Positions 1-7,977 of a stretch of DNA of 42,804 bases are shown here, in pieces. The first letter of the stretch is position 1. The number at the start of each line of letters is the position of its first letter. The stretch is from HGM04593 sp045636125. GTDB lineage: Bacteria > Bacteroidota > Bacteroidia > Bacteroidales > Bacteroidaceae. The notes beneath the pieces were generated by a model. It was not told where the DNA came from. It was given only the letters and a program-made list of their open reading frames with translations, and did no database searches. The DNA is taken from positions 1 to 42,804 of the forward strand of contig JAZTWX010000015.1 of NCBI GenBank assembly GCA_045636125.1, given 5' to 3'. The position numbers were made by a program, and so were the translations under genes.

Positions 1-198
1 TTTATAAAATCTATATATATAGGTTGTAAAGCTTCTAGGGACTTAATAGAGGTCCTAACAAGAACAGGTGAAATATTAGGTGTTGATGTACATATAATGG
101 ATATTAGTAAAAAAGAATTTGGGTTAATTAAAGAAACAATATATAGAAGAAAAACAAATCATAATTTCACAACACCTTTTTTTGATAGTAGGCATTAA
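1..198 (+). CDS. 3' end of an unidentified AT-rich gene (partial)
   Basis: The frame is open from the first base of the window to a TAA at 196-198, giving the last 65 residues of a protein whose start lies outside. The visible peptide begins FIKSIYIGCKASRDLIEV and ends in a basic stretch (ETIYRRKTNHNF) followed by TTPFFDSRH. I do not recognise the family. The DNA is far richer in A+T than the rest of the window and uses AGA and ATA codons freely, unlike the core genes downstream. It converges with the small minus-strand frame at 195-449. Composition and position next to a tRNA 3' end suggest a mobile or horizontally acquired element, which is inference. Confidence 0.4.
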   Translation, partial: FIKSIYIGCKASRDLIEVLTRTGEILGVDVHIMDISKKEFGLIKETIYRRKTNHNFTTPFFDSRH

Positions 199-449
199 TA
201 TCCCCCTTGCTTCTTACGCCCCCTTGTAGTGAGTTTTACATAGAGTGTACCTTTTCTAATGGTACACTTTTTGTTTTTATATATGTGTTCATCACTATCT
301 CCCAATTTGCTGAAATAGTTATTCAATGCAGCTTGTGAGATACCAATCTCCTCTTGGGTGTGTTTGCCGAAAATTGACAACGCCGCCTTATCGCGGCCCA
401 AACGGTACGAGCTTCGCCCGTCCTTCGTTTGACCAACCGCTGTCGGCAT
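195..449 (-). CDS. small hypothetical protein, 84 aa, possibly element-borne
   Basis: An 84-residue frame with an ATG start at 449. Its second half (residues 30-84) looks protein-like: a possible helix-turn-helix-like segment (QEEIGISQAALNNYFSKL) followed by a lysine/arginine-rich tail ending RGRKKQGGY. I do not recognise a family. The stop overlaps the stop of the convergent frame that ends at 198. It lies just beyond the tRNA-Leu 3' end. A small basic DNA-binding protein is possible, but a chance frame or decayed remnant cannot be excluded, particularly for the first 28 residues. Confidence 0.35.
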   Translation of the reverse strand: MPTAVGQTKDGRSSYRLGRDKAALSIFGKHTQEEIGISQAALNNYFSKLGDSDEHIYKNKKCTIRKGTLYVKLTTRGRKKQGGY

Positions 450-468
450 TGTCGATTCTCAAAACAGG

Positions 469-502
469 AAAGAGGAATTCCCTGTTTTGAGAATTCCTCT
501 TT
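469..502 (-). terminator. hairpin downstream of tRNA-Leu (probable terminator)
   Basis: A 12-bp perfect stem pairs 469-480 (AAAGAGGAATTC on the plus strand) with 491-502, around a 10-base loop, 11 bases beyond the tRNA 3' end. The minus-strand tail is CCTGTTTT, a weak U tract. On the plus strand a different, mutually exclusive 13-bp hairpin (TTCTCAAAACAGG at 456-468 with its complement further on) can form, so this block may terminate from both sides. Confidence 0.6.
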
Positions 503-512
503 TGTCCAATCG

Positions 513-594
513 TGCGCCTGATAGGACTCGAACCTACACGTCTCTCAACACCAGATCCTAAGTCTGGCGCGTCTACCAATTTCGCCACAGGCGC
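513..594 (-). tRNA. tRNA-Leu, anticodon UAG
   Basis: Read on the minus strand, the molecule begins GCGCCTGTGGCG and ends with CAGGCGC plus discriminator A. The 7-bp acceptor stem GCGCCTG/CAGGCGC is perfect. The anticodon stem CCAGA/TCTGG encloses loop CTTAGGA, giving anticodon TAG (reads CUA and other CUN leucine codons). The T arm has GTTCGAGTC. A long variable arm, typical of a class II tRNA, accounts for the 82-base length. CCA is not encoded. Confidence 0.95.
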
Positions 595-613
595 GCTTGC
601 TTAAAAACGGTGG

Positions 614-645
614 CAAATGTAGTGTTAATTTTCGGAATAATCAAT
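614..645 (-). promoter_or_regulatory. promoter of tRNA-Leu
   Basis: On the minus strand TACATTTG (614-621) is an exact match to the Bacteroidetes -7 element TAnnTTTG. A TTGA sits 19 bases upstream, near the expected -33 position. Transcription would start around 607, about 13 bases before the mature tRNA. The -33 part overlaps the 3' end of the S41 peptidase gene. Confidence 0.6.
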
Positions 646-1680
646 TTTATGCACTGTTTTTTTGTCGGTGTAGTAGTTTATGAGTGCAATGGCGCTCTCT
701 ATTATGGTATCCTTGCCGCGTTGCCAGTCGGGTGAGGTTATGTGCATCTCTATGTGTGGCGCAATGCCGAATTCGGTGTGCTGGCCGGCTGTGTCGAGTA
801 TGGGACAGGCCGAAAAACGTACTGTCCAGCCATTGGGCAGTGTGCTGTTGAGTGGCAGGCCCGAGCCGCCACCTGTTGTGTCGCCCACCACAAATACCTG
901 TGGCAGGGGTTTTAGCAGCATTGTGAAATAGTTGGCGGCGCTGTATACTCCGCGGTTGGTGAGCAACACCACGAGCTTGCCCCAGAAGGCGTTGGTGGGG
1001 TGGAGGTAGAGTGGTTCGGGGGTAGAAAAATCGTCGTGTCCTTTGCCGGTCTTGTGTTGTATGTAGCCGCAGTGTGTCTTCTCGTTCACAAAGTAGCTTG
1101 CAAGCTCCTCGGCCGAAGTGAGTTGCCCGCCGCCGTTGTTTCTAATGTCGAGTATAAGTCCTTTTGTGGCCGACAGGTTAATGAGCATCATTGTGATGTT
1201 GTCGCCATTGAGGCTGCCTTCGAAACTGCCCAGATAGGCATAGCCGATATTATCGGGCAGGGTGGTGTATTTTATCCCTGCTGTGTATGTGAACTTGTTG
1301 CCCAGGTAGTTGCGTTGCAGCGAGTCGCTGAAATTGGCGGGGTGGGCCAGTTGCCAGTCCCAGTAGTAGCTTGTGCCGTAGACCGAGGAGAGGTTCACGT
1401 GCCCGTCGCGAAGCTCGCCAAGCATATTGCTGCATATGTTGAAAAGCTCGCTGCCGTTGTTGGCTTTTTTTACCTCTTCGCTGTATTTCAGCCGCACGGC
1501 GTTCCAGTCGAGCCCGAACTCTTCGCGGGCGTGTGAAAAGAAGCAGTAACGCTCGTCGATGAGGTTCCACAACGCGTCGAAATTCCCTTGTGGGGAGTTG
1601 TTGAACGCATCTTCCTCCACGCAACCCCACAGCAGTGCAGCGCAGGCTATGGTCAGGTATTTTGCGAATCTCTTTATCAT
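625..1680 (-). CDS. S41 family peptidase lipoprotein (tail-specific protease type)
   Basis: A 351-residue serine peptidase of family S41. Residues 1-20 are a lipoprotein signal with lipobox LLWGC (Cys20), so the protein is probably anchored in an envelope membrane facing the periplasm or surface. The family region follows: LRDGHVNL near 90-97, DIRNNGGG at 178-185, and TNRGVYSAAN at 241-250, whose Ser247 sits at the nucleophile position. GDTTGGGSG at 266-274 is another conserved turn. No clear PDZ domain separates the N-terminal part from the core, so it resembles the short Bacteroidetes S41 lipoproteins rather than full CtpA/Prc. Its ATG lies 2 bases after the stop of the upstream barrel-protein gene, so it is the last gene of the parC operon. 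The substrate is unknown. Confidence 0.85.
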   Translation of the reverse strand: MIKRFAKYLTIACAALLWGCVEEDAFNNSPQGNFDALWNLIDERYCFFSHAREEFGLDWNAVRLKYSEEVKKANNGSELFNICSNMLGELRDGHVNLSSVYGTSYYWDWQLAHPANFSDSLQRNYLGNKFTYTAGIKYTTLPDNIGYAYLGSFEGSLNGDNITMMLINLSATKGLILDIRNNGGGQLTSAEELASYFVNEKTHCGYIQHKTGKGHDDFSTPEPLYLHPTNAFWGKLVVLLTNRGVYSAANYFTMLLKPLPQVFVVGDTTGGGSGLPLNSTLPNGWTVRFSACPILDTAGQHTEFGIAPHIEMHITSPDWQRGKDTIIESAIALINYYTDKKTVHKIDYSEN

Positions 1681-1682
1681 AT

Positions 1683-2534
1683 TCAGAAGGGGCTGTACTG
1701 CTTTAATTTGTCGTTATTCTTTACCTTGTATATGGTCTTTACAAAGCCCACTGCAAACGAGTGGTTATATATGTGTGTGCGGGTGTCGTGTACATCGGAC
1801 TGGAAAATGTCGGCAATGTAGGTGAGGCGTATGGTGCTGCTCCATTTGTGCAGCGCAACGGGAATATCGGCCGAGAGCATGGCGCGCATCGACGGGCTGT
1901 TGGCGGGGTGCGAAAGGACTATCGTGTTCTTGTTTTGCCCGAGGCCGAAAATCTCGTAATACGACTGCCCGAATTCGGGAGCGAACATTGCACCGATGAG
2001 CGGAACATCCAACTGCGCGCGCAGTGTGTAGTTGCCTTTTTTTGCCGGTATGCGGTATATTGCCATTGCCGACGCTGCAAGCGTGGCGCGCATTTTTGCA
2101 GAAACAAGGTTGTTGCCGTTGGTGGGAATGTAGAGTGCTCCGGCTGTTGCCTGGGCCTGTGCGCCGGCGAGCAGTTGCAGGTGGTCGGTAATTGCCCACG
2201 GGTGGTAGCCGCCGAAGCTGTAGGTGACCATTGCGGCAAGCTCTGTGTCGTTGTGCAGGGTGGCAAGGCCGGCATCGGCGGTGAACAGTGTCTGCCGTTT
2301 CCAGCGGTAACCGGCGGTGCGTACGTCGCGGAAATTTTCGTGGGAGAGGTGCAGGCCTCCTCCTGTGTGGTTGTACCCCGACATATATGTGTCGAGGTTG
2401 TTCATCAGGGTTACGCCTAGAGAGGTACACTTTACGCTCAACCTTGTGGTGTTAATGCTGTCGCTGCCCGCTTGAGCGAGTAGCGTAGCGGGCAGTAACA
2501 GTAGCAGGGTTATGAGCGTGATGGCTTTTTTCAT
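1683..2534 (-). CDS. exported beta-barrel-type protein, possibly DUF3316 family
   Basis: A 283-residue protein with a clear type I signal peptide (MKKAITLITLLLLLP, probable cleavage after LAQA near residue 21). The mature part is rich in alternating aromatic and polar segments (TLRAQLDVPLIG, IRLTYIADIF, HSFAVGFVKTIY) with a near-terminal aromatic residue, as expected of an outer-membrane beta-barrel. An early NNLDTYMSGYNHTGGG stretch resembles the Bacteroidetes DUF3316 family; that assignment is from memory of the family pattern and is moderate. Start and stop are translationally coupled to parC: its ATG overlaps the parC stop in an ATGA, and its stop lies 2 bases from the S41 start. The link to topoisomerase looks like operon sharing rather than shared function. 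Confidence 0.7.
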   Translation of the reverse strand: MKKAITLITLLLLLPATLLAQAGSDSINTTRLSVKCTSLGVTLMNNLDTYMSGYNHTGGGLHLSHENFRDVRTAGYRWKRQTLFTADAGLATLHNDTELAAMVTYSFGGYHPWAITDHLQLLAGAQAQATAGALYIPTNGNNLVSAKMRATLAASAMAIYRIPAKKGNYTLRAQLDVPLIGAMFAPEFGQSYYEIFGLGQNKNTIVLSHPANSPSMRAMLSADIPVALHKWSSTIRLTYIADIFQSDVHDTRTHIYNHSFAVGFVKTIYKVKNNDKLKQYSPF

Positions 2535-5179
2535 TCTTCGGTGAACAATGAGAGCTGCTCGGGCTCGTCGTCGGGAGTGTCGGCGGCGGGCTCTTCAACG
2601 GGCTCGGGTTCGGGCGGGAACTTTGTGGGCTCCAGCTCAATAATCTCGTCAATCTCGAACGTGGTGAGTCGCTTGCCGCGTGCCTTGAAGCTCTTTGTGG
2701 CAATGAACTCGTCCACCTCAATTACCAGCGGTTCTCGGAAACTGTCGCCTCCGCCGAACATAACCTGTATGCGGGGGAAGGCTGTCTCGCTGAACCATAT
2801 GAGTTTGTTGTCCTTGTTCTCGCCCAAGCAGTTCTGCCTGCGGGGGCTTGCCTCGAGCGTGAAGCGTTTTATGTAGGGGTAGCCTTGCTGCGAAGCATCG
2901 TAGAGGGCTGCCGACCACACTTTTGCGGGGTCGAATTTCTCTATTACCATAAGATCGTCCTCGTAGTGGTTGTTGAGGTCGATGGGGGTGAGGTAGAACT
3001 CGCCGTTCGAGCGTATCGCAAGTATCTTGTCGTCGTTGTGATATTCGCCGATGTACTCGCCGTGGTTGTCGAAGTTTATGCGCAGGATGTCGCGGTCGAA
3101 CCACACTTTGCGTCCGCCAAGGGTTGAACTTCCGTGGCGTTTGAGGCTTATGCGCAGTACCTCGTTCTTGGTGAGTATGTTACCCATCGACTGGCGGCCT
3201 TTGATTGCAATGGTGCTGAAATCCTTTTCAATGGTTGCAATGCGCAGGCGGGGGTTGGGCTTTAGCTGCACCTTTATGATTTCGGCCTCGCCGTTGGGGT
3301 TGGCTGTGAAGTAAGCAATCTTTGAGCCGGGTGTGCCTTGTGTGAGGTCGTACTCCTTGTCGCGTGTCATTCCTGTGGCGGCGAAGCGCTTAATGAAGTG
3401 AACGCCGTTCTTGCCGTCGCGGTAGACTACGTTGTATATTGTGCGCTTGTCGTTTTTCTTGAATACATCGACGTGGATAACGTTCTTGCCCACAAAGAGC
3501 TTCTCGCTCACTTTCACCACCTTGTACTTTCCGTCCTTGTAGAAGAGGATGATGTCGTCGATGTCGGAGCAGTTGGTGACAAACTCGTCTTTTTTGAGTG
3601 ATGTTCCAATGAATCCTTCGGCACGGTTTATGTAGAGTTTCTGGTTGGCCTCAACCACCTTTGCTGCCACAATGGTGTCGAAGTTGCGAATCTCGGTCAA
3701 TCGGGGGTAGCGGCTGCCGTATTTCTCCTTGAGCATTGTGAACCATTTGATGGTTACCTCGGTCATGCGGCCCAGCTGCTTGTCAATCTCTTTTATCTCC
3801 TTCTGCAGGCGGGCGATGAGCTCTTCGGCCTTCTCCTTGTTGAAGCGCAGGATGCGGGCCATCTTAATCTCCATAAGGCGCAAGAGGTCGTCGCGGGTAA
3901 TCTCGCGTATGAAACTCTCTTTGTAGGGGGTGAGGCGCATATCGATGTGGGCAAGTGCTGTGTCCATGTCCTTTGCCTGCTCAAATTCCTTGTCCTTGTA
4001 TATGCGCTCCTCAATGAAGATGCTTTCGAGCGATGCAAAATGGAGCTGCTCGAGGAGCTCGCCGCGGCGTATCTGCAACTCCTGGCGCAGGAGCTCTTTT
4101 GTGCTGTCGACCGAGCGGCGCAGCAACTCGCTCACTGTGAGGAAGCGGGGTGTGCGGTCGTCGATTACGCAGCAGCAGGGGGTGAGGCTTATCTCGCAGT
4201 CGGTGAAGGCATAGAGCGCGTCTATTGTCTTGTCCGATGATACGCCGGGGGCAAGGTGAACGAGAATCTCCACTTTGTCCGATGTGTTGTCGTCGACCTT
4301 GCGTATCTTTATCTTGCCGTTGTCCACCGCTTTAAGTATCGATTCAATAATGAGCGGGGTGGTCTTTCCGTAAGGAATTTCGGTGATTGTGAGGGTTTTG
4401 TTGTCGTCCGATTTTGTGATTTTTGCACGTATGCGCACGCGGCCTGTGCGGTCGCCGTCGTGGTAGCGCGAGACGTCGATGCAGCCGCCTGTCTGAAAGT
4501 CGGGGTAGAGGGCAAATTCCTCTTTCTTGAGGTACGATATTGCAGCGTCGCACACCTCGTTGAAGTTGTGCGGCAATATTTTGGATGAAAGTCCCACCGC
4601 AATACCTTCCACTCCCTGCACAAGCAGCAAGGGGAATTTCACGGGCAGGGTGATGGGCTCTTTGTTGCGTCCGTCGTAGGACATCTTCCACTCGGTGGTC
4701 TTGGGGTTAAAGACTACGTCGTGGGCAAAATGCGAGAGGCGTGCCTCGATGTAACGGGGGGCGGCTGCCGAGTCGCCTGTGAGAATGTTTCCCCAGTTTC
4801 CCTGACAGTCGATGAGAAGGTCCTTCTGTCCCAGCTGCACCAGCGCACCGGCAATGGAAGCATCGCCGTGGGGGTGATACTGCATTGTGTGGCCCACAAC
4901 GTTGGCAACCTTGTTGTAACGCCCGTCGTCGAGCTCGCGCATTGCGTGGAGAATGCGTCGCTGCACGGGCTTGAGGCCGTCGTAGAGGTGGGGCACTGCG
5001 CGCTCCAGAATAACGTATGATGCGTAGTCGAGGAACCAGTTCTGGTACATACCCGTGAGCTTGTGGGTGACATCCTCGCTCGATACCTTCTGGCGGTGTT
5101 CGCCGCTTGCTTCGGCGGTGGGTTCAACCATCTCCTCGGCTCCCTCTTCTATGTTTTCGTCGTATTCGTTGTAGTCCAT
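2531..5179 (-). CDS. parC: DNA topoisomerase IV subunit A (ParC)
   Basis: Type IIA topoisomerase breakage-reunion subunit, which with ParE decatenates and relaxes DNA. From the ATG at 5179 it is 882 residues. The N-terminal domain carries GLKPVQRRILHAM (68-80), HPHGD (102-106) and SAAAPRYIEARL with the expected catalytic Tyr143. The C-terminal half is a beta-pinwheel-like region with repeated D-G-x-Y/F motifs, ending in an acidic Glu/Pro-rich tail (EPEQLSLFTEE). No canonical GyrA-box QRRGGKG is seen, and IKGRQSMGNILTK is ParC-like, so ParC is preferred to GyrA. A longer frame can be opened from a TTG at 5254, but that codon lies inside the -7 element, so I chose the ATG. It heads a three-gene operon. 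The quinolone-pocket residues are unusual (GDASIAG at 105-111). Confidence 0.92.
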   Translation of the reverse strand: MDYNEYDENIEEGAEEMVEPTAEASGEHRQKVSSEDVTHKLTGMYQNWFLDYASYVILERAVPHLYDGLKPVQRRILHAMRELDDGRYNKVANVVGHTMQYHPHGDASIAGALVQLGQKDLLIDCQGNWGNILTGDSAAAPRYIEARLSHFAHDVVFNPKTTEWKMSYDGRNKEPITLPVKFPLLLVQGVEGIAVGLSSKILPHNFNEVCDAAISYLKKEEFALYPDFQTGGCIDVSRYHDGDRTGRVRIRAKITKSDDNKTLTITEIPYGKTTPLIIESILKAVDNGKIKIRKVDDNTSDKVEILVHLAPGVSSDKTIDALYAFTDCEISLTPCCCVIDDRTPRFLTVSELLRRSVDSTKELLRQELQIRRGELLEQLHFASLESIFIEERIYKDKEFEQAKDMDTALAHIDMRLTPYKESFIREITRDDLLRLMEIKMARILRFNKEKAEELIARLQKEIKEIDKQLGRMTEVTIKWFTMLKEKYGSRYPRLTEIRNFDTIVAAKVVEANQKLYINRAEGFIGTSLKKDEFVTNCSDIDDIILFYKDGKYKVVKVSEKLFVGKNVIHVDVFKKNDKRTIYNVVYRDGKNGVHFIKRFAATGMTRDKEYDLTQGTPGSKIAYFTANPNGEAEIIKVQLKPNPRLRIATIEKDFSTIAIKGRQSMGNILTKNEVLRISLKRHGSSTLGGRKVWFDRDILRINFDNHGEYIGEYHNDDKILAIRSNGEFYLTPIDLNNHYEDDLMVIEKFDPAKVWSAALYDASQQGYPYIKRFTLEASPRRQNCLGENKDNKLIWFSETAFPRIQVMFGGGDSFREPLVIEVDEFIATKSFKARGKRLTTFEIDEIIELEPTKFPPEPEPVEEPAADTPDDEPEQLSLFTEE

Positions 5180-5251
5180 AATCTTCTGTATGTTTTTCGC
5201 CTTCGGTTGCAAAGAGTGGTTCTTGCTTAGCCCATCTCTCGCTTTGTATTG

Positions 5252-5259
5252 CAAATATA
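5252..5259 (-). promoter_or_regulatory. promoter of the parC operon (-7 element)
   Basis: TATATTTG on the minus strand matches TAnnTTTG exactly. The predicted start near 5246 gives a leader of about 67 bases before the parC ATG at 5179 and rules out the upstream TTG at 5254 as the initiator. The region between here and the glyS promoter (5260-5368) holds nothing else recognisable. Confidence 0.6.
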
Positions 5260-5368
5260 CAAATAAATTAGTTTAATTACGAAATTTGTGTGGTGTAGAT
5301 TTTGCAGCAGCCCTTTTTGTTGCCGTTTTTAAGAATAATTATTGTTGTTTTATAATTATAGTGTTGCT

Positions 5369-5404
5369 TTTTGTCGGTTTTTAGCCAAAAAATGATTTAC
5401 TTTG
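5369..5404 (+). promoter_or_regulatory. promoter of glyS
   Basis: A TTTTG at 5369-5373 (-33 type) is followed, about 23 bases on, by TTACTTTG at 5397-5404, a one-mismatch -7 element. Transcription from about 5410 leaves a leader of some 34 AT-rich bases before the glyS ATG. Spacing is slightly long, so this is a reasonable but unproven call. Confidence 0.45.
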
Positions 5405-5443
5405 CAAAAAATATTACAATTATAAATTAAGACTATATAGAAT

Positions 5444-6988
5444 ATGGCTCAACAAGATGATGTATTTAAGAAAGTGGTAGCCCACTGTAAAGAGTATGGC
5501 TTTGTTTTCCCCTCGAGTGATATATACGACGGCCTTGGTGCCGTTTACGATTACGGACAGATGGGTGTGGAGTTGAAGAACAATATCAAGACCTATTGGT
5601 GGCAGAGTATGGTGCTTCTCAATGATAATATCGTGGGTATCGACTCGGCTATTTTCATGCACCCCACAATTTGGAAGGCATCGGGCCACGTTGATGCGTT
5701 CAACGATCCCTTGATTGACAACCGCGACTCAAAGAAACGCTACCGTGCCGATGTTCTCATTGAGGAGCAGTTGGCAAAGTATGACGACAAGATTGAGAAA
5801 GAGGTTGCAAAGGCTGCCAAGAGATTCGGCGATTCCTTCGACCGCGAAATGTTCTTGCAGACCAACCCCAAGGTGCTTGCCGAAAAGGAGAAACGCGATG
5901 CTTTGCACACACGCTTCGCTGCTGCTCTCAACGCAATGGACCTCGAGGAGTTGCGTCAGATTATCATCGACGAGGAGATTGTTTGCCCCATCTCGGGTAC
6001 ACGTAACTGGACAGAGGTTCGTCAGTTCAACCTTATGTTCTCTACCGAAATGGGTTCAACAGCCGACGGTGCAATGAAAATATATCTTCGTCCCGAAACT
6101 GCGCAGGGTATCTTTGTGAACTACCTCAACGTGCAGAAGACCGGCCGTATGCGTGTTCCCTTCGGTATTGCGCAGATTGGTAAAGCCTTCCGTAACGAGA
6201 TTGTAGCCCGCCAGTTCATCTTCCGTATGCGCGAGTTCGAGCAGATGGAGATGCAGTTCTTTGTGCGCCCCGGCAGCGAGCTCGAGTGGTTCAACAAATG
6301 GAAAGAGACTCGTCTTGCTTGGCACAAGGCTCTTGGCTTCGGTGACGCTGCTTACCGCTACCACGACCACGACAAGCTTGCCCACTATGCAAACGCTGCA
6401 ACTGACATCGAGTTCAAGATGCCTTTCGGTTTCAAAGAGGTTGAGGGTATTCACTCACGTACAAACTTCGACCTTAGCCAGCACGAGAAATATTCGGGCA
6501 AGAACATCAAGTATTTCGACCCCGAAACAAACGAGAGCTACACTCCCTATGTTATCGAGACATCAATTGGTGTTGACCGTATGTTCTTGAGCATTATGTG
6601 CGCTTCGTACTGCGAGGAGAAACTCGAGAACGGCGAGACACGTGTTGTATTGCGCTTGCCCGCTGCTCTTGCTCCTGTGAAGCTTGCCGTTCTTCCCCTT
6701 GTGAAGAAAGACGGCCTGCCCGAAAAGGCTCGTGAGATTATGAACGAACTCAAGTTCAACTTCAACTGTTACTACGAGGAGAAGGACTCTATCGGTAAAC
6801 GTTACCGTCGTATGGATGCCATCGGTACTCCTTACTGCGTGACCGTTGACCACCAGACACTCGAGGATGGTATGGTTACATTGCGCGAGCGCGACACAAT
6901 GGAGCAGCGCCGTGTGGCTATTGCCGACCTCCGCAACATTATTCAGGACAACGTGAGCATTACCTCGTTGTTGAAGAAACTCTCTTAA
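5444..6988 (+). CDS. glyS: glycyl-tRNA synthetase (dimeric, class II)
   Basis: Charges tRNA-Gly with glycine and ATP in the cytoplasm. The 514-residue length and N-terminal AHCKEYGFVFPSSDIYDGLG are those of the single-chain alpha2 form found in Bacteroidetes, archaea and eukaryotes, not the alpha/beta form of E. coli. RPETAQGIFVNYLN starts near 216, followed by motif 2 (VPFGIAQIGKAFRNEI). Motif 3 is ETSIGVDRMFLS near 372. The C-terminal anticodon-binding domain includes APVKLAVLPLVKK. Codon choice is strongly biased (CGT, AAC, GAG), as expected for a well-expressed gene. It leads a plus-strand operon with the FKBP lipoprotein 6 bases downstream. Confidence 0.96.
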   Translation: MAQQDDVFKKVVAHCKEYGFVFPSSDIYDGLGAVYDYGQMGVELKNNIKTYWWQSMVLLNDNIVGIDSAIFMHPTIWKASGHVDAFNDPLIDNRDSKKRYRADVLIEEQLAKYDDKIEKEVAKAAKRFGDSFDREMFLQTNPKVLAEKEKRDALHTRFAAALNAMDLEELRQIIIDEEIVCPISGTRNWTEVRQFNLMFSTEMGSTADGAMKIYLRPETAQGIFVNYLNVQKTGRMRVPFGIAQIGKAFRNEIVARQFIFRMREFEQMEMQFFVRPGSELEWFNKWKETRLAWHKALGFGDAAYRYHDHDKLAHYANAATDIEFKMPFGFKEVEGIHSRTNFDLSQHEKYSGKNIKYFDPETNESYTPYVIETSIGVDRMFLSIMCASYCEEKLENGETRVVLRLPAALAPVKLAVLPLVKKDGLPEKAREIMNELKFNFNCYYEEKDSIGKRYRRMDAIGTPYCVTVDHQTLEDGMVTLRERDTMEQRRVAIADLRNIIQDNVSITSLLKKLS

Positions 6989-6994
6989 ACAATA

Positions 6995-7564
6995 ATGAAG
7001 ATAGTAGAAAAGACCGTTATATTCCTGTTGCTCCTGCTGCCGCTGTTTACAACGTGCAGCGAGAGCGAGGAACTTTCGCCTTACCATAACTGGGAAAAGC
7101 GCAATGCGCAGTATATCGACTCGATAGCTGGCGTTGCCCGTGACAATGTTGGTGGCGACTGGAAAATTGTTCTCCCTGTAGGCCTCGACCCCGCAGTGCA
7201 ACACCCCAACGACAATTATGTCTACTGCAAGGTGAAAACGGCGGGCAGCGGCACTGTAAGCCCATCGTACAACGACACTGTGTTCGTGAATTACCGTGGG
7301 CAGCTTATAGATGGGAAGGTTTTCGATTCGACATATAGCGGTGAGCTTGTTCCCGAATACGAAACACCGGTGGAGACACCCCTCTCGGAGTGCGTGCAGG
7401 GCTTTGTGGCTGCCGTGCAGGAGATGGTGGCCGGCGACATATGGGAAGTATATATCCCGTCGGCCCTCGGTTACGGAGCCGATGATTATGGAGTTGTGCG
7501 CGAGAATTCGACACTCATTTTTACAATTAACCTTGTGAAATTCTTCCACGTGGGAGAAAAATAG
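6995..7564 (+). CDS. FKBP-type peptidyl-prolyl cis-trans isomerase lipoprotein
   Basis: Catalyses proline isomerisation during folding of envelope proteins. The 189-residue protein starts with a lipoprotein signal and lipobox LFTTC (Cys21), placing it on the outside of a membrane. The FKBP fold covers about 92-185, with conserved elements VFVNYRGQLIDGKVFDSTY (96-114), a central VQGFVAAVQEMVAGDIWEVYIP (134-155) and ALGYG (157-161). The N-terminal 70 residues are a spacer rather than a second domain. It follows glyS by 6 bases and precedes the DUF3467 gene by 9, so all three are probably co-transcribed. Most pocket aromatics are present, so activity is likely. Confidence 0.9.
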   Translation: MKIVEKTVIFLLLLLPLFTTCSESEELSPYHNWEKRNAQYIDSIAGVARDNVGGDWKIVLPVGLDPAVQHPNDNYVYCKVKTAGSGTVSPSYNDTVFVNYRGQLIDGKVFDSTYSGELVPEYETPVETPLSECVQGFVAAVQEMVAGDIWEVYIPSALGYGADDYGVVRENSTLIFTINLVKFFHVGEK

Positions 7565-7573
7565 TGCAGCAGT

Positions 7574-7876
7574 ATGGAAAGTAACAACGAAGGATTCAAA
7601 ATTGAACTTAAAGAGGAGGTTGCCGAGGGTGTATACTCGAACCTCGCGGTTATTGCCCACTCATCGTCGGAATTTGTTATGGACTTTGTGCGTATAATGC
7701 CCGGTGTTGCAAAGGCGCAGGTGAAAAGCAGGGTTATAATGACTCCCGAACACGCCAAGCGACTGGTTATTGCTTTGCAGGATAATTTAAGAAGGTATGA
7801 ACGACAGTTCGGCGAGGTGCGTTTGCCCGAAAGAGCCGATTTTGTTCCCGCACCCAGTGTTAAGGGTGAGGCTTAA
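7574..7876 (+). CDS. DUF3467 family protein
   Basis: A 100-residue cytoplasmic protein without signal or membrane segment. It carries the DUF3467 pattern across most of its length: FKIELKEEVAEGVYSNLAVIAHSSSEF, FVRIMPGV and RVIMTPEHAKRLVIALQDNLRRYE. The family is widespread in Bacteroidetes and has no established function known to me. It is the third gene of the glyS operon and is followed by an intrinsic terminator 24 bases after its stop. Confidence 0.85.
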   Translation: MESNNEGFKIELKEEVAEGVYSNLAVIAHSSSEFVMDFVRIMPGVAKAQVKSRVIMTPEHAKRLVIALQDNLRRYERQFGEVRLPERADFVPAPSVKGEA

Positions 7877-7900
7877 TGACATGAGTCCCATATAATACAA

Positions 7901-7934
7901 AAGCAAGATGACGGCATCATCTTGCTTTTTTTTT
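7901..7934 (+). terminator. intrinsic terminator of the glyS operon
   Basis: An 11-bp stem (AAGCAAGATGA paired with TCATCTTGCTT) around loop CGGCA is followed by nine T residues. On the minus strand the same hairpin is followed by TTTTG, so it probably also stops the convergent AraC transcript. Confidence 0.9.
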
Positions 7935-7977
7935 GTTATATACCTTATAATATAAATGCCGACAGCGTGGCAGCCGG

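Noticed and set aside
438..450. Sequence GCTGTCGGCATT shared, inverted, with the spacer after the AraC gene near 7960
   Set aside because: A 12-base match in one window with no further similarity around it is weak; a genome search would be needed to call a repeat.
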